Source of the DNA: Nitrospirota bacterium
GTDB lineage: Bacteria > Nitrospirota > Nitrospiria > Nitrospirales > UBA8639
Direction: 5' to 3'
DNA: 64,000 nucleotides
Assembly: GCA_027623995.1 (NCBI GenBank)
Contig: JAQBUF010000002.1
Location: forward strand, 24,714 to 88,713
Shown here: in pieces, positions 28,714 to 37,455 of the stretch
How the letters are laid out: every line of letters begins with the position of its first letter
How positions within the stretch are numbered: position 1 is the first letter of the stretch
The notes under the pieces: model-generated
The model's input: only the letters and a program-made list of their open reading frames with translations
Databases searched by the model: none
Told to the model about the DNA's origin: nothing
Made by a program: the position numbers and the translations under genes

Positions 28714-29145
28714 AGAATCGACCTTAGTATCCCTGAGCAAATCTTGAAGGTAAATGCGTAGCCTGGCTAAATCTTTGGAATGAAACGCCCCTTTGGTTTT
28801 TTGAAGAACTTGGATGGTTTCATAAATTCCATCACGCAATCGAAGGTAGTCCGAAACTGACACGGAGGATTCTTGTGGTCCGTGGAGGGAATGGTCCCCA
28901 TGATCCAACGCCCGAGTCAAGCCCTCGACTTGCAATTTTAACTGTTGGGTTTGTGGGTCGTTGAGTAATGCCGCTTCCACCCCCGCCTCAGGAACAATTC
29001 CGCCAAAGACACTTAACGTTTCTTCCATTGCAGCCAGTTGCCGCTCCCGCTGACTGGCTTCTTCTCTGGCCTTTCGCACCGAGCGCAACACCTGCTTATG
29101 TTGAACACCTCGCTTGGCCGCACTTAATAATTTGGGATAATCCAC
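28702..29145 (-). CDS. Hypothetical coiled-coil protein
   Basis: 147 aa, nearly all helix: residues ~15-50 (KQVLRSVRKAREEASQRERQ), ~62-85 and ~100-140 are charged amphipathic stretches. No cysteines, membrane segment or signal peptide. No family recognised. Tail-to-tail with the S9 peptidase gene, 12 bases overlapping. Confidence 0.65.
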   Translation of the reverse strand: MDYPKLLSAAKRGVQHKQVLRSVRKAREEASQRERQLAAMEETLSVFGGIVPEAGVEAALLNDPQTQQLKLQVEGLTRALDHGDHSLHGPQESSVSVSDYLRLRDGIYETIQVLQKTKGAFHSKDLARLRIYLQDLLRDTKVDSSGE

Positions 29146-29348
29146 GGGCTTAAGAAAAAGAAAGGTAATCTAACCGAAGCTGTCAGGGGAAGACAGGTTT
29201 TTATTCCCCATCGACGGAGATGAAATGAATAGCAAAAATAGAATTAGAGAGGGAAACACTGGGTATCGACCCAGTTGGAGCACAGGCCAGGCAGCCGTAG
29301 GGTAAAGCCAAGATCGAAGCAGCAATACTTGAGAGGGACGGTTCGCTG

Positions 29349-30293
29349 TTAGTTCTTCAATCGTTCTATCGTTAACGCTTCATCATTATTTTTTACCGTC
29401 GCCCGAATAAAGTCGCCGAATTTAAATTCTTCGGTCACCTTGGTCTTGTCGGTGCGTTCGACACGAATTTCACCATATTCCCCACGCAAGACATAGAACG
29501 CCCCATCAATCATGAGGATTTGCCCCTTCACCACTCGGGTATCGGACGGGAGTTTATTCGGCGCAGGATTGGTTTGTTGGGCGGCTTGCCCCTTTGCCCC
29601 TGCTGATTGCGCGAGTTCAGCCTTCACTTTGGCTGGGACTGTGCTCGAAGGTGCTTGCTGCATAGTGACTCCCGAGACCTCATTGGCACCGGCACGCTCA
29701 ATTTTCAACGCCTTATTGTTCATGAGGACGACAGCCTTGATCCGATCCCCAAATTCAAACTCCTCCGTGATCTCGGTTTTGTAGGTGGCTTCAATTTGGA
29801 TTTCACCATATTCACCACGAACGATGTACAGATCACGATCAATCATCAACAGATCACCGATAATGGTTTTTCGATCCGGTTGTTTGGGTGCTGGGGCTAA
29901 CCCTGGAGCAGCAGTTTTTGCTGTGCCTTTTTCTATTTTTTTTGCAGGAGAAGCCTTCGCAGCGACTATCGAATTCTCCACCACTCCCGCCACATCACCC
30001 GGCCCGGCACGTTCGATTTTCAGCGCCTTATTATTCATGAGAACAAGGGCTTTAATTCGATCCCCAAATTCGAACTCTTCGGTGATCTCAGTTTTGTAGG
30101 TCGCTTCAATTTGAATTTCGCCCAACTTGCCGCGCACGATGTAGAGATCGCGATCAATCATCAGGAGGTCACCCACAATCGTTTTTGTGGCCTGCTTCGC
30201 TGCACCTTCTTGGGCCAACACATTCTGGCTCTGCGCTAAGAGCATCACACATACGACGCTGAGTATTTTTACCACCGCGACAGATGCTTTCAT
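29349..30293 (-). CDS. Secreted protein with three repeated small beta domains
   Basis: 314 aa from ATG 30293, which has an excellent AGGAGGTGATAG ribosome binding site; the longer frame start (30359) lacks one. Signal peptide residues 1-27 (hydrophobic, cleavage near VLA-QEG). Three copies of a ~60-residue domain at about 37-97, 142-202 and 253-312, each running GDLLMIDRDLYIVRG, GEIQIEATYKTEITEE, FGDRIKA, ALKIER. Copies 1 and 2 are almost identical; copy 3 has diverged. Ala/Pro/Lys linkers join them. The pattern suggests small OB-like barrels (DUF5666-like). Function unknown. Confidence 0.85.
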   Translation of the reverse strand: MKASVAVVKILSVVCVMLLAQSQNVLAQEGAAKQATKTIVGDLLMIDRDLYIVRGKLGEIQIEATYKTEITEEFEFGDRIKALVLMNNKALKIERAGPGDVAGVVENSIVAAKASPAKKIEKGTAKTAAPGLAPAPKQPDRKTIIGDLLMIDRDLYIVRGEYGEIQIEATYKTEITEEFEFGDRIKAVVLMNNKALKIERAGANEVSGVTMQQAPSSTVPAKVKAELAQSAGAKGQAAQQTNPAPNKLPSDTRVVKGQILMIDGAFYVLRGEYGEIRVERTDKTKVTEEFKFGDFIRATVKNNDEALTIERLKN

Positions 30294-30374
30294 TCCGCTA
30301 TCACCTCCTATGATTGGCACAGACACCTGTGCAACGTCCGTAATAGGGTCAGAATTCAATCATGAATATTTCGT

Positions 30375-31151
30375 TCAAATACTACCATACCCGTGCAGCC
30401 TCATCCAGAAACTCGCGATCACCAGACTGACAATGGCCAAGAGTGCAAGGAAATCCCCTCCCTTCATGGTCGACACCACAATCGGATGCCGCTTCTGGCT
30501 GGGGCCAAAACCTTTGGATTCAAGAGCCATGGCTAACAGATTAGTTTGCCGAAGCGTATGGCCAATCAAGGGCACCACCAACGCCGGGTATTGGCGAATT
30601 TTTCCAAAAAGGCTTTTAGATTGTAAATCTAACCCCCTAGACCGTTGGGCTTGAATGACCGAACCAATCGACCCCAGCAAATTCGGGACCCATCTAAAGG
30701 CCAATGAAACACAAAACCCCAACGACTGAGGGACGCCTAATCGATTCGAGGATTCCGCAAACTCTTCAATGGCCGTTGTCGACAATAAGACGAGACCACT
30801 GATCAGCATCGCATTGAGGCGAAGCCCCATACCCAGACCATGCAGCACGCCTTCTTGCATAATGGTCAGGCCTCCAATGGTCAAGAGAGGAATGGTCCCT
30901 TCCACAAAAAATGGCCACAGCACCAGGTTGTACACCAATAATAACGCCAACAAGATCCAGATTTTTTTGACATTCGAGAAACTCCGCGCCCAGATGACTA
31001 ATCCAAGCACTCCACCAGTGAGTCCCAACAAATACACTGGATCCGAAAAAAATAACGACAAAGCAAACAACCCAAGCAGGCAGAGTATTTTGGTTCGCCC
31101 ATCCAAGCGATGTAACCACGTCTGCTCATCGACATACAGAGAAAGATTCAT
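30375..31151 (-). CDS. ecfT: ECF transporter transmembrane subunit EcfT
   Basis: 258 aa from the ATG at 31151, which overlaps the upstream gene's stop by 4 bases (coupled translation). About five to six membrane helices, and the coupling motif AQRSRGLDL that contacts the ATPases, as in CbiQ/EcfT proteins. It moves together with the S component encoded upstream. An earlier start at 31205 is inside the upstream gene and has no membrane character. Confidence 0.92.
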   Translation of the reverse strand: MNLSLYVDEQTWLHRLDGRTKILCLLGLFALSLFFSDPVYLLGLTGGVLGLVIWARSFSNVKKIWILLALLLVYNLVLWPFFVEGTIPLLTIGGLTIMQEGVLHGLGMGLRLNAMLISGLVLLSTTAIEEFAESSNRLGVPQSLGFCVSLAFRWVPNLLGSIGSVIQAQRSRGLDLQSKSLFGKIRQYPALVVPLIGHTLRQTNLLAMALESKGFGPSQKRHPIVVSTMKGGDFLALLAIVSLVIASFWMRLHGYGSI

Positions 31152-33547
31152 AAAGGTTGCAACGCCTTTCGCACTTCTTCCATCGTGAGCAAGGTCACAC
31201 CCCATCGTTGAGAGAATCGAGTGATCGCCGGCAAGGTTAACGATGCCGACTGAATCAGCTCAGGATCTGAAAAAATCTCGCGAGTCGAGCCATCCGCCAA
31301 GATCTTGCCATGCTGTAACAGTATGCATCTGCTCGCATAGTTCGCGACGAGCCCCATGTCATGCGTGATCATGATGATCGTATGGCCCTGTTGATTCAAC
31401 GTGCGCATCATGGTCATCATCCGTGCTGACTCCTCAGCATCAAGCCCCGTCGTCGGTTCATCAACAATAAGAATGCTTGGCTTGGCGGCGATAATCGAAG
31501 CCACCGCGACCCGTTGGCGCTCACCTTTGGTCAGAGAAAATGGATCTTGATCTTCCGCACCGGTTAAACCAACAGCTTCTAGAGCTTCACCTACCCGTGC
31601 CTCGCATTCTTCTGATGAACACCCGGCATTCTGGGCACCAAATGCAACTTCTTTCCTCACGGTTTCGGCAAAAATTTGATGATCAGGATTTTGAAACACA
31701 TGGCCAACAATTGACGATAGCTGGCCAACACCTGTGTGTCTGGTATCGTGTCCCATGATGATCACCTGCCCCTCATCAGGAAGAAGCAGCCCATTGAACA
31801 ATTTGGCCATCGTGCTTTTCCCAGATCCGTTTTGCCCAAGAATGGCCACAAATTCTCCAGCCTGAATCGATAACGACACCCCAGATAGTACAGGCACTCC
31901 AGGCTGGTACTGTACCGACACATTCTTGACTTCAATCACGGTTGCCAATGATGGCAAGGGAATCTTACTGGGAATTGACTCTGAAGCCTGCGATGCCGTT
32001 ACCGTCAGGCCAAGGTCATCCGCCAATTGCCAGGCCTCTTCAACGGTCGCTGGCAAAGCTTTTGTTGTATGCCCTTGAAAGCATTCAGCGAGTGTATAGG
32101 GATTGAGTCCATGGTGCTTGGCGAGGTCCGGTTGACTGAGCATGTCATGCGGAGGCCCTTGCCAAATGATTTCCCCTTGATCCAGAACACATACTCGATC
32201 GGCTTGCATCAAGTCTTCCATGCCATGTTCCGTCAGGATCACCGTCACGCCCTTGGCTTTGAGTTGATCCAAGAGCTGAAGAAACCGCGCTCGGCCTGCT
32301 GGGTCAAGATCGGTCAGTGGTTGATCCATCACCATTAACTGGGGTTCACGAACCAACACGGACGCAACCACCAAGCGCTGGCGCTGTCCGCCAGATAAAG
32401 AAAAAGGATCTCGCCGTTCCAATCCCGCTAATCCGACAAGATCAAGGGTCTCTTGCATTTGGTGACGGAATCCTTCCTCGTTCAGAAAACCACGCGCCAC
32501 TCCGTGCGACTCTAAGGCATAGCGAAGTTCTGTTTCGACATTGGTCGAGACCAGTTGCGTTTCGAAATCCTGAAACACCAGTCCCACTCGATTCGCCTGC
32601 TCCCACACAGGTGATTGCGTCGTGGAATGACCCTCGACGGTAATCGTGCCCACAAAGTCCCCCTGCACAAATTGAGGAACCAGTCCATTCATGGCATAAC
32701 ATAGGGTGGATTTCCCAGATCCCGACCGGCCCATCAACACCATCAACTCTCCCCGTTGAATATGTAACGAAATGTTGTGGAGGACAGGATGCGAAGCATG
32801 AGTGGGTCGAAAGGTCAGGTCTTGGATTGAGACGAACGCAGAAGAGGTTGATGGAAATTGTGTCGAAGGATCGAAACCATCGGTGAGCGGTGTTGCAATA
32901 TTGTCCCTCCTCAAACGTTCGCTACTTTCTAAGGCTAGATCGCTGTACAACAAATTCCATTGCTTGACACGAGGATATAAAAACAACAGGAGCGGTGGAC
33001 CAAGAATTAGGCCCATGACCAAGTTGTTAAAAAAAATGGCGGGCGTTAACAACCAAAACGGCAAGAGGCCCAGAAGTTCCACGCCCCATCCAATCGTGGC
33101 CGCACAGGCGATGGCGGCCACAACACAAATGATTAGGTACTCCAGACCTTGTCGCCAAGACCGTACCGTCGGTTCCTTCCCAGATGACAGCCATCCTAAA
33201 TTTCCCCATAACACATACGGCACATAGCCATACAAAAAATTTCCTAGAAATCCAAACAGGCTGGCTGGTCCCAGCGTGCCAAAACAATCACCAATGATAT
33301 TGCCAATACCCGCCCCCCAAGCCGCGGCAGGACCAAAGAGTAGGGAACTCACAATCGGAATCACATTCGCCGGTCGTAGTTCCACAAAGCCAGGAATGAT
33401 CGGAATGCCCACTTTAAAGGGAATAAGCACCGCCGCATAAATCGCGGCAATTTGCGCGGTTAGAACCAGCAGGCGAGTATCATGCCAGACATGTCGAAGC
33501 TCCCAATACCAACGACGCGGATTCCACCTGGAGAGAGTAGGATTCAT
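31148..33547 (-). CDS. Fused ECF transporter: S component + two ABC ATPases
   Basis: 799 aa single chain. Residues ~25-200 are a membrane S component (six hydrophobic stretches; RPANVIPIVSSLLFGP and GIGNIIGDCFG). ATPase 1: Walker A GRSGSGKS (273-280), signature LSGGQ (384-388), Walker B MVMDQP with Q409 where Glu is expected, H441. ATPase 2: Walker A GQNGSGKS (571-578), signature LTKGE (672-676), Walker B IVDEPT (D696, E697). In most bacteria these three parts are separate proteins. It lies 40 bases after egtB and overlaps ecfT. Substrate unknown; a vitamin-like or sulfur compound is possible. Confidence 0.92.
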   Translation of the reverse strand: MNPTLSRWNPRRWYWELRHVWHDTRLLVLTAQIAAIYAAVLIPFKVGIPIIPGFVELRPANVIPIVSSLLFGPAAAWGAGIGNIIGDCFGTLGPASLFGFLGNFLYGYVPYVLWGNLGWLSSGKEPTVRSWRQGLEYLIICVVAAIACAATIGWGVELLGLLPFWLLTPAIFFNNLVMGLILGPPLLLFLYPRVKQWNLLYSDLALESSERLRRDNIATPLTDGFDPSTQFPSTSSAFVSIQDLTFRPTHASHPVLHNISLHIQRGELMVLMGRSGSGKSTLCYAMNGLVPQFVQGDFVGTITVEGHSTTQSPVWEQANRVGLVFQDFETQLVSTNVETELRYALESHGVARGFLNEEGFRHQMQETLDLVGLAGLERRDPFSLSGGQRQRLVVASVLVREPQLMVMDQPLTDLDPAGRARFLQLLDQLKAKGVTVILTEHGMEDLMQADRVCVLDQGEIIWQGPPHDMLSQPDLAKHHGLNPYTLAECFQGHTTKALPATVEEAWQLADDLGLTVTASQASESIPSKIPLPSLATVIEVKNVSVQYQPGVPVLSGVSLSIQAGEFVAILGQNGSGKSTMAKLFNGLLLPDEGQVIIMGHDTRHTGVGQLSSIVGHVFQNPDHQIFAETVRKEVAFGAQNAGCSSEECEARVGEALEAVGLTGAEDQDPFSLTKGERQRVAVASIIAAKPSILIVDEPTTGLDAEESARMMTMMRTLNQQGHTIIMITHDMGLVANYASRCILLQHGKILADGSTREIFSDPELIQSASLTLPAITRFSQRWGVTLLTMEEVRKALQPL

Positions 33548-33587
33548 TGAATATGTGGATTTGAGGAAAGAATGGGCCCCCGCCCTA

Positions 33588-34796
33588 TTAAAAATTCTTC
33601 ACACACCGAAATCCGGCATGGGCATGAGGATAGCCTTGACGAAACCAATTCCTGAAGGACCGACGCAATAAGGGGGAGGCCGTTGTTGGCGATCCGCCCT
33701 TCACAATAAAGTGATCATCATCAAAGAAGCGAGAAGAATATTCAGGGTAGGTCGCGTAAGGTTGAAATCCTTGAAAAGGTCGAAAAGGTGTCGAGGTCCA
33801 TTCCCAACCATTCCCAACGAGTTGAGAGATTCCAAAGGCGCTATCCCCTTGTGGATAGGCCGTGACTGGAACTGGATTCCAATGCTGAAAATCAAAATTT
33901 ACATGGACGCCGTTGGGGGCCTCATTACCCCAAGGATACTCACATTCCTCTCCGCCCCTCGTGGCATAAGCTGCACGATGAAATTGGGCTTCAGTCGGCA
34001 GCACGAAACCAGCCCATTGCGCGTAAGCTCGGGCATCAATCAAAGACACATACACGGGCCAATGATCGGGAAGCGGTATTTCCTGAAACATAGTCAGCAG
34101 CCACCATCGCCCATCTCGCTTTACCCAAAATGGCGGGATAGCACCTCCCGCTTCAACAAACTGTAAATACTGCTGATTGGTGACTTTATATTTGCTCATG
34201 GCAAAGGCTGGCACGTCTTCTTGATGTTCACCAAATTCATTATCCCAGCCAAAGCCCTCACCCCTGCCAAGCGTCACACTTCCCTCAGGAATGTCGATCA
34301 TCCTATGACAGGGTGATGGACCTTCAGGTGGCGACGGACACGATGGCGGTATTTTTCCAGCAAGGGGAGCGTGGTGCAAAATATACGCGGTGGTTTCGGC
34401 ATGCATCCACCGATGCTCAATCGCCATTCTGATAATAGGCTCAGGCGCGTCGTCTAACGCACGATCAACGGCTTCTCGAACTTGGGTATTATAGCGTTGG
34501 ACTTCGTCAAGCGAAGGCCAATCAGAAGGAGTGTCGGCTTGTATTGACCCGCCTTCTGGATCTATCCCCGCCTCAAATAAAGAATCAAATGTTGGGTGAA
34601 ACGAGGATTGCCCCAATGTCCACCGGCAAATTTGATTCCAATCAAACGCCTCTACATGCCCGACATAAAAGATCACACGATGGCGTTCGGGGAGAGGCCG
34701 TTCATAGAGAGCCTCTGGCGTAAAGAGGGAAAAGATATGATCCATGCGGGCTCGCGCCAAGGATAGTTCCTTTCGCATTTCAGCCAAACTCTGCAT
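33588..34796 (-). CDS. egtB: EgtB-type hercynine oxygenase (C-S bond-forming sulfoxide synthase)
   Basis: Non-haem iron enzyme that joins hercynine to a thiol donor using O2. N-terminal DinB-like domain with ligands H47 (YVGHVEAFDWNQ) and H128/H132 (EHRWMHAETT), the same spacing as H51, H134 and H138 of the mycobacterial enzyme. The C-terminal formylglycine-generating-like domain (from ~165) has TNQQYLQFVEAGG, LPTEAQFHRAAY, YPWGNE and GNGWEWTSTPF. 402 aa. Neither egtA nor egtC is near, so the sulfur donor could be cysteine itself rather than gamma-glutamylcysteine (inference). First gene of the minus-strand egtB-ECF group. Confidence 0.93.
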   Translation of the reverse strand: MQSLAEMRKELSLARARMDHIFSLFTPEALYERPLPERHRVIFYVGHVEAFDWNQICRWTLGQSSFHPTFDSLFEAGIDPEGGSIQADTPSDWPSLDEVQRYNTQVREAVDRALDDAPEPIIRMAIEHRWMHAETTAYILHHAPLAGKIPPSCPSPPEGPSPCHRMIDIPEGSVTLGRGEGFGWDNEFGEHQEDVPAFAMSKYKVTNQQYLQFVEAGGAIPPFWVKRDGRWWLLTMFQEIPLPDHWPVYVSLIDARAYAQWAGFVLPTEAQFHRAAYATRGGEECEYPWGNEAPNGVHVNFDFQHWNPVPVTAYPQGDSAFGISQLVGNGWEWTSTPFRPFQGFQPYATYPEYSSRFFDDDHFIVKGGSPTTASPLLRRSFRNWFRQGYPHAHAGFRCVKNF

Positions 34797-34901
34797 AATC
34801 CCCCACTTAACGAGGTCTTTGAAACTCTACACAGAAGGACATCCGATACCGTTGAATAGTTGTAATATATCACTAGTCAGGGTTGTCAAGAATTGCTGCC
34901 A
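34797..34901. promoter_or_regulatory. Divergent promoter region of the ergothioneine locus
   Basis: About 100 AT-rich bases separating egtB (minus) from the ABC transporter genes (plus). It must hold start signals for both arms. A GTGGGGGATT ribosome binding site precedes egtB. No clear -35/-10 pair or operator palindrome could be fixed by eye. Confidence 0.45.
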
Positions 34902-35654
34902 ATGAAATCACCTGTCCTCAGTATCCACGATGTGTGTAAAGAGTTTGGAACCCAGGTTCACGCGCTTCAACACATTGATCTAGAAATTTTTCACGGCGAA
35001 ACCGTGATGTTCATTGGAGAAAGTGGATCGGGAAAGACTACGCTCCTTCGAATGTTGAATGGGTTGGATCGCCCGACCTCAGGAGCCGTTCGCATTCACG
35101 GCGAGTCGATGCACGCCCAAAATCCCATTGAGCTTCGCCGCCACATGGGGTATGTCCAACAAGATGGCGGATTGTTACCACATTGGACGGTGGAAGAAAA
35201 TATTGGTCTGGTGCCCCTCTTGCTCGGGTGGGAGGTAGAGCAACGAACAGCCCGCGTAGATGTTCTGCTTGAACTCATTCATCTCGATCCTCACCAATAC
35301 CGTACACGATATCCGATCGAACTATCTGGTGGACAACGTCAACGGGTCGCGTTTGCCAGGGCCCTCGCGGCTGATCCCGATATCATTTTGCTCGATGAAC
35401 CCTTTGGCGCTCTGGATGCCATCACTCGGCATCAACTCCAAGAGGAATTTCTTGGTCTCAGGCAACACCTTAAGAAAACGATGGTCATGGTCACTCATGA
35501 TATTGATGAGGCGTTGCTCCTTGGCGACCGTATCGCGGTGTTGAAGGACGGGCACCTCTTGCAAATTGGCAGTCCTACGGAACTTCTTCACGCTCCAGCC
35601 CATGAGTATATTTCGCAATTGCTCCAGCATCGGTCTCAGAGAGGATCCTCCTGA
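34902..35654 (+). CDS. ABC transporter ATPase, osmoprotectant (ProV/OpuCA) type, EgtV-like
   Basis: 250 aa from ATG 34902 (a TTG lies 9 bases earlier in frame). Walker A GESGSGKTT (~44-52), Q-loop in GYVQQDGGLLPHW, signature LSGGQRQRVAFAR, Walker B IILLDEPFGALD, and an H-loop in VMVTHD. The usual CBS regulatory tail of ProV is absent. Its stop and the next gene's ATG overlap (TGATG), so the two are translationally coupled. Placed between egtB and egtD it probably powers uptake of ergothioneine or a betaine precursor (inference; EgtV is the known parallel). Confidence 0.9.
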   Translation: MKSPVLSIHDVCKEFGTQVHALQHIDLEIFHGETVMFIGESGSGKTTLLRMLNGLDRPTSGAVRIHGESMHAQNPIELRRHMGYVQQDGGLLPHWTVEENIGLVPLLLGWEVEQRTARVDVLLELIHLDPHQYRTRYPIELSGGQRQRVAFARALAADPDIILLDEPFGALDAITRHQLQEEFLGLRQHLKKTMVMVTHDIDEALLLGDRIAVLKDGHLLQIGSPTELLHAPAHEYISQLLQHRSQRGSS

Positions 35655-37228
35655 TGACATTGAGGCCATCACTGGGCATCGGCCTAACCACATTTCTGAT
35701 TGGCTTCATCTTGATGGCATGGACCGCACCCGCATTATCTGAAGAGGGTCGGGTGATCGTAGGATCAAAGAATTTCATGGAGAACAAACTCCTGGCTGAA
35801 ATTTTCGCGCAACTGATTGAGGCTCGCACCGATCTACACGTCGAACGGCGTTTAGGATTGGCGGGCACACAAGTCTGCTTTGAGGCACTACGCACTGGTG
35901 CTATTGACCTCTACCCGGAATACACCGGGACTGGGCTCGTGAGTATTCTTCAACTGCCGCCGACCGGTGATTCGCGCACAGCTCTCAACACGGTTCGGTC
36001 AGAGTTTTTGAAACGTTGGGATCTGTGGTGGTTGAACCCATTGGGTTTTGAAAATTCTTACGCACTGGCCGTTCCTCGGGCTCAGTTAACCGACAGTCCA
36101 CTGCGAACTATTTCAGACCTTGCCGCGATTTCTTCCTCCCTGCGAGCTGGATTGGGGTATGAGTTTATCAATCGTCCAGATGGACTGCCAGGCCTTGAAC
36201 AACAATACGGTCTCACATTCCACAACATTCAAGCCATGCAACAATCGTTGAAATATCAAGCCGCGGCGACAGGGGAAATCGATGTGCTCGATGTGTACAC
36301 CACGGATGGCCGCCTAGCGGTGTATGACTTTATCGTACTTGAAGATGACCTCCATTTCTTCCCTCCCTATGAAGCGTCTGGAGTGATTCGTGGCTCTACA
36401 CTCAAGGAACACCCTGAGTTGGGTGCCGTCTTAAGCTTACTCACCAATGCCTTTGACGCCACCACCATGCGGCAACTGAATTATCGTCTTCAAGAAGGAG
36501 GTGAGTCCGTCGAAGTGGTGGCACGTGACGCCTTGACTGCACTTCAACTGGTATCAACTGAGACCGCGGCAACTGAACACATTTCACATCATGAAGGGCT
36601 TGGCTCTTATCTGTGGTCAAATCGATCCGCCCTGATGAATCGGACCTTCGAACATGTCACACTTGCGGGGCTGGCGCTCATATTGGGCATTCTTCTCGCC
36701 ATTCCTTTGGGCTTACTTCTTGAACGTCACCAATCCGTGGCGGAACTGATTATTCGAGGTATTGGCCTCACCCAAACCATTCCTTCGATCGCGCTGCTCG
36801 CGTTTATGATCCCGGTGTTCGGCATTGGGATGCTCCCGGCCGTCATGGCGTTATGGATTTATTCGTTGTTTCCCATTGTCAGAAATACATTTTCTGGCCT
36901 TCGTGATGCCGCACCTCAGGCCGTAGAATCGTCTCGCGCATTGGGCATGACCGAATGGCAAATTCTCTATTGGGTTCGCCTACCCTTAGCCGCCCCTATG
37001 ATTATGGCAGGCGTGCGCACGGCTGGAGTCATCACCGTTGGCACTGCCACACTAGCGGCGCTCATTGGCGCTGGGGGCTTAGGCGTGCCTATTGTCGCGG
37101 GATTACAAATGGCCAACACCACCGTCATTCTTTCCGGAGCCTTACCTGCGGCGGCTCTCGCACTCATCATTGATGGCGCGTTGGGCAAAATCGAACACTG
37201 GATCCGACCACGGGGATTGAAACTGTAG
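35654..37228 (+). CDS. Fused substrate-binding protein / permease, EgtU-like
   Basis: 524 aa. Signal-like helix 1-29, then an OpuC/ProX-type binding domain (~33-300: IVGSKNFMENKLLAEI, RLGLAGTQVCFEALRTGAIDLYPEYTGTG with LAGTQ as the ligand-domain hinge). After a short linker comes a permease domain (~325-515, five or so helices) with the coupling motif in ESSRALGMTEWQILYWVRLPLA. Members of this family carry glycine betaine, carnitine or, in EgtU, ergothioneine. In the EgtU proteins I know the permease comes first; here the binding domain does. Coupled to the ATPase gene and followed by egtD. Confidence 0.9.
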   Translation: MTLRPSLGIGLTTFLIGFILMAWTAPALSEEGRVIVGSKNFMENKLLAEIFAQLIEARTDLHVERRLGLAGTQVCFEALRTGAIDLYPEYTGTGLVSILQLPPTGDSRTALNTVRSEFLKRWDLWWLNPLGFENSYALAVPRAQLTDSPLRTISDLAAISSSLRAGLGYEFINRPDGLPGLEQQYGLTFHNIQAMQQSLKYQAAATGEIDVLDVYTTDGRLAVYDFIVLEDDLHFFPPYEASGVIRGSTLKEHPELGAVLSLLTNAFDATTMRQLNYRLQEGGESVEVVARDALTALQLVSTETAATEHISHHEGLGSYLWSNRSALMNRTFEHVTLAGLALILGILLAIPLGLLLERHQSVAELIIRGIGLTQTIPSIALLAFMIPVFGIGMLPAVMALWIYSLFPIVRNTFSGLRDAAPQAVESSRALGMTEWQILYWVRLPLAAPMIMAGVRTAGVITVGTATLAALIGAGGLGVPIVAGLQMANTTVILSGALPAAALALIIDGALGKIEHWIRPRGLKL

Positions 37229-37455
37229 AGACACTACGTATAAAAAACGCGCATATCCCTTCAACCTGTGACCGAGCAAACTCCCAGAACAATGGCGTTC
37301 AAAGTAGACGATTTTCCACACTCATCTCATGCAATATCGCTCGAATCTTGCACAAATGAAAACAAGCCGTTACAGTTTATTCGCTTCTGGTTTACCTCTT
37401 TTCATCATTTCATCCGTCACATTTTCATAGGCGCGAACTGCAAGGGAACAATTTT

